Assembly: GCF_000429485.1 (NCBI RefSeq)
Contig: NZ_KE386909.1
Span: 372,499-436,498, forward strand
Direction of reading: 5' to 3'
Origin: Aliagarivorans marinus DSM 23064
Lineage (GTDB): Bacteria > Pseudomonadota > Gammaproteobacteria > Enterobacterales > Celerinatantimonadaceae
Length of the DNA: 64,000 nt
Program-made: the position numbers and the translations under genes
The notes under the pieces: model-generated
Told to the model about the DNA's origin: nothing
Seen by the model: the letters and a program-made list of their open reading frames with translations, nothing else
Database searches by the model: none
Part shown: in pieces, positions 42,953 through 51,542 of the stretch
Numbering within the stretch: the first letter of the stretch is position 1
Layout: the number at the start of each line of letters is the position of its first letter

Positions 42953-42984
42953 GTGATAGCTCAGAGTGCAGCCCGAGCTATCAC
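42953..42984. repeat. 10-base inverted repeat upstream of the MFS gene
   Basis: GTGATAGCTC and GAGCTATCAC are separated by 12 bases. The position suits an operator for a regulator of the MFS gene or a leader hairpin. Confidence 0.55.
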
Positions 42985-43084
42985 AACCAATTTCAGGTTG
43001 CTTGATGCCTACGGGAGAAAGGTGGCTGCCTTACTAGAGGCTGTTGTCCTGCATTTCTCCAAACAGTGTTGATCAGCACTATTG

Positions 43085-43105
43085 CATGCCACATGCCACA
43101 TGCCA
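43085..43105. repeat. Three tandem copies of CATGCCA
   Basis: A perfect 7-base tandem triplet in noncoding DNA between the MFS gene and the pseudogene candidate. No function is apparent. Confidence 0.6.
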
Positions 43106-43120
43106 GTTGTAGGCGAACGG

Positions 43121-43465
43121 CTAAAACGCGAAACCAAAGCTCGTATTGCTTTTGACATCGATGACATGCTGTTCACCATCAATGCTGCGCATACGGGGTG
43201 CTGAGCCGAAGCGCCGTTGGTGGAGAGTCTTTATTCGTTCATGCAGACCATCGAGAATCATGCTTGGATAGAATGCCCTTGGCTCATTGCTATCCAAATG
43301 TCCACTGAGTATCAGTTCTTACGCCTGTGCTAGGGTATCAACAAACTGATTTTTCTCAGCTAGCGATCTATCAGCCGTGTTTTGACCCGCAGTGGGATTA
43401 AACCGTGAGTGTTTCGAGCCAAAGTCTATTAGTTCGCTATATCCACTCGTCTTTCCCATATCCAT
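43121..43465 (-). pseudogene. Candidate pseudogene interrupted by one TAA
   Basis: Reading leftward from ATG 43465 gives 115 codons with one in-frame TAA at codon 49 and a final TAG. Both halves look protein-like: the first has S-E-L-I-D-F-G-S-K-H-S and the second has R-A-F-Y-P-S-M-I-L-D-G-L-H-E-R-I and I-D-G-E-Q-H-V-I-D-V. AGGAT lies about 8 bases before the ATG. I do not recognise the family. It may be a broken gene or a chance open stretch. Confidence 0.45.
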
Positions 43466-43718
43466 TAGACCAATCCTGGCGACGTGCTCCCAAGGTGGTT
43501 AAATTATATTCAGCCGAATTCAGTTAAAACTGTGATCAAGTTAAAGGTGGAATGTTTGTTCCAGATGGCGGGATGTTGTTGTGGTGTGCCGTTTAACAAG
43601 TAGTTCATTATGTCTACTTCACTCGGTATTTGTGGATTGATAGCCAGCGAGCCTGGTGGGTATCACGCGGAGAACTGTAATGAGAGGGACTCTGAGTATT
43701 GTCAGCTACTGCTCTAGA
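43466..43718. other. Intergenic region with no gene seen
   Basis: About 250 bases upstream of the pseudogene candidate hold no open frame that I can support on either strand. At the right end lies a solo terminus of the MITE-like element. Confidence 0.5.
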
Positions 43719-43738
43719 TTGAGGTTGCTTGGGTATAC
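43719..43738 (+). repeat. Solo terminus of the MITE-like element
   Basis: TTGAGGTTGCTTGGGTATAC matches the right end of the element at 47541-47807 with few differences. It abuts the stop codon of the DUF202 gene. No left end or body is found nearby, so it is a truncated relic. Confidence 0.6.
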
Positions 43739-44062
43739 TCACGGAATATATACACTAAGCAGCATAAATACTAAGTAACAAGCCGCTAATATTGCGACTA
43801 TTGCTGAGACGGCGATCTTCACCCAGTACTCTTGTGCGGCGACTGCCTGCGAGTGGCGAAAAAAGCCCGAGAAGCGGTAATGAAAATAGCCGCTACCAAC
43901 AAGCGCCAAGGTTATCGAGAAAATCGCTATTAAGGCGAGCCAGCTAAAGCCATGGATATCCAGCAGCACCACCTCAGCTAAGCCCACACCGAACAGCACC
44001 AGTTGGGTGCGCAGCCAAGACAGCGAAGTTCGCTCGGGCTGTAGACCGGGGTCACGTTTCAT
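43739..44062 (-). CDS. DUF202 inner-membrane protein (YidG-like)
   Basis: A 107-residue protein with three hydrophobic helices. The N-terminus P-E-R-T-S-L-S-W-L-R-T-Q-L is the DUF202 signature. It starts inside the end of the upstream yidH-like gene (ATGA overlap). In E. coli yidG and yidH are adjacent near a sulfatase gene; here they lie near an anaerobic sulfatase maturase. Molecular function is unknown. Its stop codon touches a relic of the MITE-like element. Confidence 0.82.
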   Translation of the reverse strand: MKRDPGLQPERTSLSWLRTQLVLFGVGLAEVVLLDIHGFSWLALIAIFSITLALVGSGYFHYRFSGFFRHSQAVAAQEYWVKIAVSAIVAILAACYLVFMLLSVYIP

Positions 44063-44421
44063 AGCACGATAACGATGGTGATGGTTAGGGTCAGAAACAC
44101 CATCACCACACTGACTGTTTTTAAGAACTTGGTGTATTTAATCTCCGAGCCCTTGCGCATCGCATCCTCATTGCGCGCCCAGCGCCGATAGGCAAACACC
44201 GCCAGCGAGCCAGAAAAGAAACACAAAAACGATGATATTGCGATACGCACCTGCGGGTTGGCCAGCTCCGGCGTTAGCTGGTCGATGCCGATGGCCGCCG
44301 CCAGCAGCGCCAAGGCGGTGCGGATCCACGCTAGATAGGTCCTCTCGTTAGCCAACGAGAAGCGATAATCCGGCGGGGTGCCTTGAGAGCGCCATGCGCG
44401 TCTGGGCCTGTTAAATCGCAT
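44059..44421 (-). CDS. DUF202 inner-membrane protein (YidH-like)
   Basis: A 120-residue protein with three hydrophobic helices and the DUF202 signature A-N-E-R-T-Y-L-A-W-I-R-T near residue 25. ATG 44421 is chosen for the near-perfect AAGGAGGT 7 bases upstream, rather than the upstream TTG at 44460. It forms a two-gene operon with the yidG-like gene. Function is unknown. Confidence 0.84.
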   Translation of the reverse strand: MRFNRPRRAWRSQGTPPDYRFSLANERTYLAWIRTALALLAAAIGIDQLTPELANPQVRIAISSFLCFFSGSLAVFAYRRWARNEDAMRKGSEIKYTKFLKTVSVVMVFLTLTITIVIVL

Positions 44422-44537
44422 CGGTATAACCTCCTTGGATACCGCCTCGAGAGCTGTCAAAACGACTGAATAGCAACAACTTACGGTATATGAGTGATAG
44501 CTTGCAAGTGCTCAAGAGTGTCTAGGCTTGCGTATAT

Positions 44538-45305
44538 CTAGGTCAGTGTATAAAACAACAGGCTGACAAAGATTACGCTAATGGTGATCTTGTAGATGGA
44601 GTTGTCTGACAGCTTCTTCATTAGGTGCGATGCGACAGGCACACCCAGAAACGAGCCGGTGAGAAAGATCAGCGCAGTGGTGACATCGGTCTGTCCACCT
44701 TTGGCATAACCCAGTGCTGTGACACCCGACAAAAATAAAGCCAATATCACCGATGAGCCAATGGATTTTTTAATATTTACATTCAATACGCTGTTTAAGA
44801 TGGGGATTAATAGCACGCCACCACCCACTCCGGTTGAGCCAATAATCGACCCACAAAACACCCCTGAGAGTAGTGCTTTTTTTGATGCCAAAGGTTGCTC
44901 GATATGAATTAGTGACTGGGTTTTATTTTTTCGTGATTTTAACAATACCGATATCAGCGATACGACCATAATTAGCAAGATTAGGGTAGTTACCACTTGC
45001 TGAGTGATATTTGCGTAGAGGTGATGGCTATTGAAGTAGACCACTAATTGAGTGACCGAATAGGTCAGAGGTAAGGCCCCAACAAACAGCATGCTCACCG
45101 TCTTCCACGAGACGTTTTTTGCCTTCACATGGGCTATCGAAGCATTCACTTTCACCATGGTGGCAATCAGGCTGGCGGTGCCCACCGCAAGCACTGGCGG
45201 CATATCGCAACAGCGCTGAAGCATTGGGATCAGTAGCACGCCACCACCGACTCCAGTCAGCCCTAAACATAAGCCAAATATACCTCCGAGAAACAGCTTT
45301 AGCAT
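44538..45305 (-). CDS. TauE/SafE-family sulfite or sulfonate exporter
   Basis: A 255-residue membrane protein with about eight helices and two copies of the family motif G-x-T-G-V-G-G-G-V-L-L-I-P near residues 17 and 142. ATG 45305 follows CGGAGG by 5 bases and puts the first motif at the usual place; 45368 would add an unusual extension. Family members export sulfite, sulfoacetate or related anions. Beside a sulfatase maturase, removal of sulfur anions released from sulfated polysaccharide is a plausible role, which is inference. Confidence 0.85.
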   Translation of the reverse strand: MLKLFLGGIFGLCLGLTGVGGGVLLIPMLQRCCDMPPVLAVGTASLIATMVKVNASIAHVKAKNVSWKTVSMLFVGALPLTYSVTQLVVYFNSHHLYANITQQVVTTLILLIMVVSLISVLLKSRKNKTQSLIHIEQPLASKKALLSGVFCGSIIGSTGVGGGVLLIPILNSVLNVNIKKSIGSSVILALFLSGVTALGYAKGGQTDVTTALIFLTGSFLGVPVASHLMKKLSDNSIYKITISVIFVSLLFYTLT

Positions 45306-45390
45306 CAGAGCCTCCGCTGCGATTAGCTCGGCAAACAGCGCCGTAAACTCCACTAGCAACCTCCACAAGTCAACAAATCGTAATAAAAGG

Positions 45391-45402
45391 GTAAACGTTT
45401 AC
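45391..45402. promoter_or_regulatory. LacI/GalR-type operator palindrome
   Basis: GTAAACGTTTAC is a perfect 12-base palindrome with the central CG typical of LacI-family operators. It lies in the gap between the divergent TauE and Crp/Fnr genes. No LacI-family gene is in the window. Confidence 0.5.
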
Positions 45403-45519
45403 GATAATGTGACTTTACTCTAGTTTTTCAGCCTCCCTTTATGGCGCCAGCCATATTGATCCGCATTTGATAGCGGTAAGGTTGCTAGTGAAAAAGTTGC
45501 AGCTAAGACGACTGAGAAA

Positions 45520-46143
45520 ATGCCAAAAGACATACGACACTACATTGCAAATGAACTAGAGACGATATTCATAAAGGCAAAGGAAAGCCTTTATCGAAGC
45601 GGTTTTCCAGCCAAGGGGATTTATTACATTGAGGAAGGGCTAATTGGTTTATATCAGGTGTCGGAAAGCGGTAAAGAGTCACTATTACGGCTGTATGGGC
45701 CGGGTTCCTATTTTGGCTATAGAACGCTGTTCACCAATCAGTGTTACCCCTCTACGGCAAGGGCGATGTCTAACAGCAAGATCGTTAAAGCAAGAATCAA
45801 TGATTACAAGTCGCTAGAAATGCTAGCGCCGGAGTTGACCAGTTACCTGATGAAAGAGGTGTGTTCTGAGCTGGGCGAGGCTGAAAAACGCTTGCTGCAA
45901 TTTAACTCTTTTAGCTCCAAGAAGCGGATCATCGACACCATTTACTATGTCTTCAAGTTTTACCCCGACTACCCCTGGACCTACCGGGAGATAGGTGAGC
46001 ATAGCGGTACCGACACCACCACGGTGATCCGCTTTTGTAAAACCCTTAAGGCAGAAGGGATCCTCGATGTGAACAGCCGCAAGCCGAAGCCATCCAGTTT
46101 GGAAGGCTTGTCGCAGTACCGCAAGACCCTAGTCGACAACTAA
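45520..46143 (+). CDS. Crp/Fnr-family transcriptional regulator
   Basis: A 207-residue regulator with an N-terminal cNMP-binding-type beta-roll (P-A-K-G-I-Y-Y-I-E-E-G and G-P-G-S-Y-F-G-Y-R) and a C-terminal helix-turn-helix (W-T-Y-R-E-I-G-E-H-S-G-T-D-T-T-T-V-I-R). It has only two or so scattered cysteines and no N-terminal cluster, so it is not a classical oxygen-sensing Fnr. The maturase gene starts 20 bases after its stop, so the two are co-transcribed and it may control the sulfur and carrageenan genes. Confidence 0.86.
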   Translation: MPKDIRHYIANELETIFIKAKESLYRSGFPAKGIYYIEEGLIGLYQVSESGKESLLRLYGPGSYFGYRTLFTNQCYPSTARAMSNSKIVKARINDYKSLEMLAPELTSYLMKEVCSELGEAEKRLLQFNSFSSKKRIIDTIYYVFKFYPDYPWTYREIGEHSGTDTTTVIRFCKTLKAEGILDVNSRKPKPSSLEGLSQYRKTLVDN

Positions 46144-46163
46144 ACAAGGCTGAGCCGCACAAC

Positions 46164-47492
46164 ATGAACAACACGCTTTCAAACACTCACTCGACCCCTT
46201 GCCATGTGATGGCTAAGCCTTCTGGGGCGATGTGCAATCTAGCTTGCGACTACTGCTTCTATCTAGAGAAGGAACAGCTTTACCCAGAACGCAAAGCGGA
46301 CTGGCGGATGTCGGATGACACGCTGGAGCGGTTTATCCGTCAATACATCGATGCCCAGCCCGGCGAGTATGTAGAGTTTGCCTGGCAAGGGGGCGAGCCC
46401 ACCTTGCTTGGTCTTGGCTTCTACCAAAAGGTGGTGGCGCTGTGTGACAAGCACTCGCAGGGCAAAACCGTTGGTCACGCGTTTCAAACCAATGGTGTGC
46501 TGCTCGACGATGCCTGGTGCGAGTTCTTTGCCAAGCATCAGTTTTTAGTAGGGATTTCCATCGATGGCCCTAAAGAGCTGCACGATCACTATCGAGTTAC
46601 TGCTGGTGGCAAGGGCAGCCATGACAAGGTCATTGGGGCCTTGGCATTATTTAAGAAGCATCAGGTCGAGTTTAACGTGTTGACCGTGGTGAACGCGCTG
46701 AATGCCCAGCACCCGGTAGCGGTTTATCAGTACCTGAAATCCTTGGGCGCGAAGTATATCCAGTTTATCCCACTGGTAGAGCGGGTCGTGAGCGATGCGG
46801 AGACCGTGCTGAGTTTTGCCAGCCCCGAGCAAGTGACCAACCAAGTTACCCCTGAGTCGGTATTGGCCAAGGACTACGGGGCGTTTTTGAATGCCATCTT
46901 TGATGTCTGGGTGGCAAGCGATGTTGGCGAGGTGTTCGTTCAAACCTTCGATTCGACACTGGCCAGTTGGTTGGGCAGGCCGCCGGGTGTGTGTTACTTC
47001 GCCGAGCGTTGTGGCCACTCCTTTGCACTGGAGGCTAATGGTGATCTTTACCAATGCGATCACTACGTCTATCCCGACTATCGGCTAGGCAATATTCATC
47101 AGTCTACCATTGCCCAAATGAACCAAAGCTCGGAAGCGCGCGCATTTGGTGAGCAGAAGTCCGCCAGCTTAAATGACAAGTGCAAGGGCTGTAAGTATCT
47201 GTCGGCCTGTTATGGCGGCTGCCCCAAACACCGTTTTGTCGGTACCGGTGTGGGTAAGCCCGACCATAACTACTTGTGCGAGGGGTATTACCAGTATTTT
47301 TCTCACACTGAACGGGCGATGAAGCTGATGTGCGAGCTACTGACAAATGGCCATCCCGCTACTGAGGTGATGCCTTTACTTAAGCAAGAGCGGCAGGGTG
47401 CACTATTAAAAAGTGGTTTAAAGCCTTTAGGAAGAAACTCACCTTGCGTATGTGGTAGTGGATTGAAATATAAACGTTGCTGTGGAAGTTGA
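46164..47492 (+). CDS. Anaerobic sulfatase-maturating enzyme (radical SAM)
   Basis: A 442-residue radical SAM/SPASM enzyme that converts an active-site Cys or Ser of sulfatases to formylglycine. The SAM cluster C-N-L-A-C-D-Y-C is near residue 25. Downstream come the P-S-G-A-M and W-Q-G-G-E-P-T motifs, the SPASM cysteines (C-D-H-Y, C-K-G-C, C-Y-G-G-C-P) near 290-355, and a C-terminal SEC-C zinc motif (C-V-C-G-S-G-x-K-Y-K-R-C-C) as in several AslB-like proteins. It is the second gene after the Crp/Fnr regulator. No sulfatase gene is present in the window, so its clients must lie elsewhere. Confidence 0.92.
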   Translation: MNNTLSNTHSTPCHVMAKPSGAMCNLACDYCFYLEKEQLYPERKADWRMSDDTLERFIRQYIDAQPGEYVEFAWQGGEPTLLGLGFYQKVVALCDKHSQGKTVGHAFQTNGVLLDDAWCEFFAKHQFLVGISIDGPKELHDHYRVTAGGKGSHDKVIGALALFKKHQVEFNVLTVVNALNAQHPVAVYQYLKSLGAKYIQFIPLVERVVSDAETVLSFASPEQVTNQVTPESVLAKDYGAFLNAIFDVWVASDVGEVFVQTFDSTLASWLGRPPGVCYFAERCGHSFALEANGDLYQCDHYVYPDYRLGNIHQSTIAQMNQSSEARAFGEQKSASLNDKCKGCKYLSACYGGCPKHRFVGTGVGKPDHNYLCEGYYQYFSHTERAMKLMCELLTNGHPATEVMPLLKQERQGALLKSGLKPLGRNSPCVCGSGLKYKRCCGS

Positions 47493-47540
47493 GGTGAATA
47501 GATTTACATTTAGGTTAAGTGCATTGCTAATGCTTAGATG

Positions 47541-47807
47541 TATATACCCGAGCAATCTCAAGATGCAGGATTCAGAGGCGCTCAATATCCATAGGGCGAG
47601 GCGAAAATACGAAGGAATGGTGACTCATTTCGAGTGTTTTCAACGAAGAACTATGAATATTGAGCGCCTCCCAAAGGGCGAGTTTTCCAGCCCCTCATGC
47701 TGCGTTACTGCTCCTTGATTTAGGCCACTATATCGGCGGAGCAGTGCCTTGCCTGAGGGACTGGAAAATCTCGCTGAACAAGTATCTTGAGGTTGTTCGG
47801 GTATATA
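47541..47807. mobile_element. MITE-like element with nested palindromes
   Basis: A 267-bp noncoding element. Its ends are terminal inverted repeats of about 25 bases (47541-47565 and 47783-47807) differing at three positions; they begin TATATACCCGA. Inside are two palindromes: GAGGCGCTCAATAT (47575-47588) pairs perfectly with 47657-47670, and 47679-47697 pairs with 47754-47773 with one gap and one mismatch. Within the second, ACTGCTCC pairs with GGAGCAGT. The whole can fold as a cloverleaf. No transposase is encoded. It separates the maturase and aldehyde dehydrogenase genes. Confidence 0.75.
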
Positions 47808-47880
47808 GCGTGTTTATGCGATCCCCTATTAAGTGGATGCTTTAAGTTTTAATTAATTACTGTTTTGATAGAGATTTAAG

Positions 47881-49302
47881 ATGATTAGTTCAAGGATGTA
47901 TATAGATGGTCGATCAGTAGAGTCTTCCAGTAAGTTTGATGTTATCAATCCGGCCACTGATGAAAAAGTTGCAGTGATTTCTATAGCCGATCGAGCGATA
48001 GCTAACGAAGCCCTCAATGCTGCTAAAGCGGCTGAGCGCAGCTGGTCCACCCTACCTGTCGATGAGCGTGTTGAATGGATGCACAAGCTACGTGGCGCTT
48101 TTATTGAGAATGAAGAACGCTTGCGCATGGCGGTCCATATCGAAACAGGTAAAAGTTGGGCAAGTACCGGTGAAGATTTCCAAAAGCTGGTGGATAGCCT
48201 TAGCTTCTATGCCGAGGAGATCAAACGTTTTACGCCGCCCCAGATAGAAGGGACTGCGGCTACCCATAAGCACACCCTAAAGTACCGGCCTGTGGGCGTT
48301 GTGGTGGCTTATCTCTCATGGAACTTCCCATTGCTCAATCTTGGCTTCAAGCTGGGCCCGGCCATGGCATCGGGTTGTCCGGTGGTACTAAAACCCAGCC
48401 TGAAAGCGCCTTTATCGGCCTATCTGGTTGGTGAGATCTGCGAGCAAGTCGGCCTGCCTGCAGGGTGTGTGAACGTGATTGCCGGCAGTGATAACGAGAT
48501 CGGTAACTTCTTGTCGGCTTCGACCATTCCCTCGCTGTTAACCCTAATCGGCTCCATTAATACCGGCGTCAAGGTGATGCAGGCTGGTGCCTCGTCGATC
48601 AAGCGTTACTCCATGGAGCTCGGTGGCAATACCCCCTTTATTGTCTACAACGATGCGGACATCGATAAGGCCGTTGCCACCTTGATATCCCTCAAGTACG
48701 GCAACAGTGGCCAAGTGTGTGTGGCGCCCAATAGGGTGTTTGTGCAAAGCCAGATCAAACCTGCGTTTGTAGAGGCTTTGGTGAGTGCAACCCGAGCCGT
48801 GACCATGGGCTTTGACCGTGATGCAGACATTGTCATGGGGCCGGTGATCGACAAGCAGTCGCGCACCCGGATCCATGCGCTGGTGGCTGATGCGGTTAAC
48901 AAAGGTGCCACGGTACTGGCTGGCGGAAGCTTCGATGGCGATGCCAAGGGCGCGTTCTATCCACCCACGATTGTCAGTGGCGTGAATAGCACCATGACCA
49001 TCTACCACGAAGAGATCTTCGGTCCGGTTATCAGCCTTATCATGTTTGACGACGAGCAGTCGGTGATCGAGCAAGCAAACAATACCGACACCGGCCTAGC
49101 CTCGTATGTCTTCACCCAAGATAAGGCCAAGGCACAGCGTGTATCGGAGCAACTGGAGTTCGGTGAGGTGCAAATCAATGGCGTGAGCTACAGCATTGAG
49201 CTGCCACACGTGGGCATTAAGCAGTCGGGAATTGGCTGTGATTGCTCCAAGTTCGCGCTCGATGATTATTTATACTTAACACGGGTGAGTGAAGCTATTT
49301 AA
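47881..49302 (+). CDS. NAD(P)-dependent aldehyde dehydrogenase, possibly anhydrogalactose dehydrogenase
   Basis: A 473-residue aldehyde dehydrogenase. The cofactor and catalytic motifs are present: W-N-F-P near residue 143, K-P-S near residue 168, M-E-L-G-G-N near 245 with the general-base glutamate, and N-S-G-Q-V-C near 280 with the catalytic cysteine. Downstream is a GH127 gene and two GH16 carrageenase-type genes, so oxidation of 3,6-anhydro-D-galactose to its acid is a reasonable guess. The family alone would allow many aldehydes. A terminator-like hairpin follows. Confidence 0.82.
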   Translation: MISSRMYIDGRSVESSSKFDVINPATDEKVAVISIADRAIANEALNAAKAAERSWSTLPVDERVEWMHKLRGAFIENEERLRMAVHIETGKSWASTGEDFQKLVDSLSFYAEEIKRFTPPQIEGTAATHKHTLKYRPVGVVVAYLSWNFPLLNLGFKLGPAMASGCPVVLKPSLKAPLSAYLVGEICEQVGLPAGCVNVIAGSDNEIGNFLSASTIPSLLTLIGSINTGVKVMQAGASSIKRYSMELGGNTPFIVYNDADIDKAVATLISLKYGNSGQVCVAPNRVFVQSQIKPAFVEALVSATRAVTMGFDRDADIVMGPVIDKQSRTRIHALVADAVNKGATVLAGGSFDGDAKGAFYPPTIVSGVNSTMTIYHEEIFGPVISLIMFDDEQSVIEQANNTDTGLASYVFTQDKAKAQRVSEQLEFGEVQINGVSYSIELPHVGIKQSGIGCDCSKFALDDYLYLTRVSEAI

Positions 49303-49344
49303 TTAACTGTTTTTATTTCATTTGCTTAATTAATTGCTGGTAAG

Positions 49345-49371
49345 CGGCGCGCATTATTGCGCGCTATTTTT
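49345..49371 (+). terminator. Terminator after the aldehyde dehydrogenase gene
   Basis: GCGCGC stems around ATTATT, followed by TATTTTTAATT. The 49303-49557 gap is otherwise AT-rich with no gene seen. Confidence 0.5.
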
Positions 49372-49557
49372 AATTGCCATTAGGGTGGCGATGATTGTTC
49401 CAGTATGTGGGACTTTAAATAACGGGCTTTATTTAACCTTAAATGAGTTGGTGGTTGTGTTAATTTAATTAACTAAGGTTTAGCGTGGTTTTAGTATTTC
49501 GCGCCTTCATTAATTAGTAAACTAGCTTTGTTTAGATTTAGCGTAATAGGTGTTTAC

Positions 49558-51435
49558 ATGGAAAAGTACTTCAAGTTCACTTCTCTTAAAACGGGTGAAG
49601 CAACATTAACCAATGGCTTTTGGGCTAATCGAGTTAATGATTACATGAGCATTATCGAAAACCTGGAAGGCGCGCTGCTGTCGGAAGACAACGCTGCCCG
49701 TATGCTCAACTTTGGTATTGCTGCCGGCGAGGTTGAAGGCAAGTTCTTTATGAACGAGTGGTCTGACGGTGACTGCTACAAGTTTATTGAAGGCTGTATG
49801 AATCAGTACGCGGTGACCCGCGATGAGCGGATTCTGGCAGTGGTGAACAAGTACATTCCATGGATTGAAGCAGCCCAGGAAGACGACGGCTACATCGGTA
49901 CCCAAACCTTACTCACTGAGCAAGAGCGCTGGACCGACACGGAAAACCATGAGCTATACAACATGGGCCACCTGCTTACCGCTGCCTGTGTTCACCATGA
50001 TGTTACCGGTGAAAAACGCCTGCTAAACGTTGCTATTCGCGCCGCCGACTACCTGTGGGAAACCTTCTCCACCCGCGACTTTGCCCTGTGCCACTTCGGC
50101 TTTAACCCCAGCCAGATTATGGGTTTGGTAGAGCTGTACCAACTCACCAAGGAACCTAAGTATCTGGAGCTTGCGGATATTTTCACCCATATGCGCGGTG
50201 AAAACCCCGAGATTGGCGGTGACTGTAACCAAAACCGGGTTGCCCTGCGTGAAGAGACCCAGCCGATTGGCCATGCGGTAACAGGTGCTTACCTCTACGC
50301 CGGTGCTGTTGATGTTTACGCACATACCGGTGAAGCCAAGCTGATCGAGGCGGTAGAGCGCATCTGGCAGGACCTGATCAAACGTCGCATCTACATTACC
50401 GGTGGGGTGGGGCCACAGTATGTGGGCGTGTCAGACCGTGGTGACCCTATCTACGAGTCTTTCGCTGCTGAATACGACTTGCCGCACCGGGTGGCCTACA
50501 ACGAAACCTGTGCCAACATTGCCGTGGCGATGTGGGCCAAGCGCATGCTGCAGGTGACCAATAAGGCCGAGTATGGCGACTGGATGGAGACCATTCTATT
50601 TAACGCCGGTATCTCGGGCTCAAACCTACATATGACGCGTTATTTCTACGCGAACCCACTGGCGCATCGCGCCAATCATCATATTGAGCCAAGCTTTGGC
50701 CAGTACTCCCACGTGCCCAACGAGCGCTTCTTTACCTTCGACTGCTGGTGCTGCCCGCCGCAACTGCTGCGCACCTTTACTGGCATGCCTAAGTGGATCT
50801 ACTCGGTGGCTGACAAAGCAGTATCGATTAACCTGTTTGCTGGTGCCAAGCTCGATACCGTATTGCCTTGTGGCTCACCGGTGAACATCGATATGCAAAC
50901 CAACTACCCGTGGGATGAGACTGTCACCATCGAGGTGCTCGACGCGCCGCAAGGTGGGCTAAGCCTTAACTACCGTATTCCTTCATGGTGTGAGGGCGCT
51001 ACCCTCAATGGTGAAGCGATTGCCAAAGGCATGCACGTATTGGAAGTGGCCAAAGGCGATGTACTAACCCTTGTGTTGCCGATGCAGCCGCGTCTGTATG
51101 CCGCCAACCCGATGCTGGAGCAAGCCAATGGCATGCTGGCCGTAAAACGTGGTCCAGTGGTGTACTGCCTGGAGGGCAGCGATATCGAGGAGGGCTACAC
51201 CATCGATGATTTGGCCATTCCAACCAATGTGAGCTTTAAAGAGCTGGCCATCGACGAGCTGCCACACAACATGGTGGGCTTGAGCGCTGAGCTTATCCAT
51301 CGCCCGAAAGGCGATACGCTGTACTTCCCGATGACCGAAGATGCCGAGCAGCGAGTCAATGTGCGCTTTATACCTTACTTTGCCTGGGCTAACCGCGAAG
51401 AGCAGGATATGAGCGTGTGGCTGCCGCGCGCCTAG
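49558..51435 (+). CDS. GH127 glycoside hydrolase, possible 3,6-anhydro-D-galactosidase
   Basis: A 625-residue GH127 (formerly DUF1680) enzyme without a signal peptide, so cytoplasmic. The zinc and catalytic motifs of the family are visible: N-E-T-C near residue 320 and D-C-W-C-C-P-P near residue 400, which supply the Glu and Cys ligands and the nucleophile cysteine. Length fits the family. GH127 contains beta-L-arabinofuranosidases and also exo-alpha-3,6-anhydro-D-galactosidases from carrageenan loci. The carrageenase neighbours favour the latter here. ATG 49558 is used; the upstream start adds residues that do not fit. Confidence 0.86.
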   Translation: MEKYFKFTSLKTGEATLTNGFWANRVNDYMSIIENLEGALLSEDNAARMLNFGIAAGEVEGKFFMNEWSDGDCYKFIEGCMNQYAVTRDERILAVVNKYIPWIEAAQEDDGYIGTQTLLTEQERWTDTENHELYNMGHLLTAACVHHDVTGEKRLLNVAIRAADYLWETFSTRDFALCHFGFNPSQIMGLVELYQLTKEPKYLELADIFTHMRGENPEIGGDCNQNRVALREETQPIGHAVTGAYLYAGAVDVYAHTGEAKLIEAVERIWQDLIKRRIYITGGVGPQYVGVSDRGDPIYESFAAEYDLPHRVAYNETCANIAVAMWAKRMLQVTNKAEYGDWMETILFNAGISGSNLHMTRYFYANPLAHRANHHIEPSFGQYSHVPNERFFTFDCWCCPPQLLRTFTGMPKWIYSVADKAVSINLFAGAKLDTVLPCGSPVNIDMQTNYPWDETVTIEVLDAPQGGLSLNYRIPSWCEGATLNGEAIAKGMHVLEVAKGDVLTLVLPMQPRLYAANPMLEQANGMLAVKRGPVVYCLEGSDIEEGYTIDDLAIPTNVSFKELAIDELPHNMVGLSAELIHRPKGDTLYFPMTEDAEQRVNVRFIPYFAWANREEQDMSVWLPRA

Positions 51436-51542
51436 CAAGCACTTGGTAGGTCCGGCGTTCGTCGGGCCTACCAAGGCCCATTTACCCTCACGGCCCAGCA
51501 AGGTTCCGGCTTTGCTCTGAACACGAATCTGATTGGTACTTC

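Noticed and set aside
43319..43321. The in-frame TAA read as recoding in the small minus-strand gene
   Set aside because: TAA is not known for selenocysteine or pyrrolysine, and no recoding structure is visible; gene decay is simpler.
47482..47845. Two short plus-strand open frames inside the repeat element
   Set aside because: They follow the palindromes of the MITE-like element and have no ribosome site or protein-like features.
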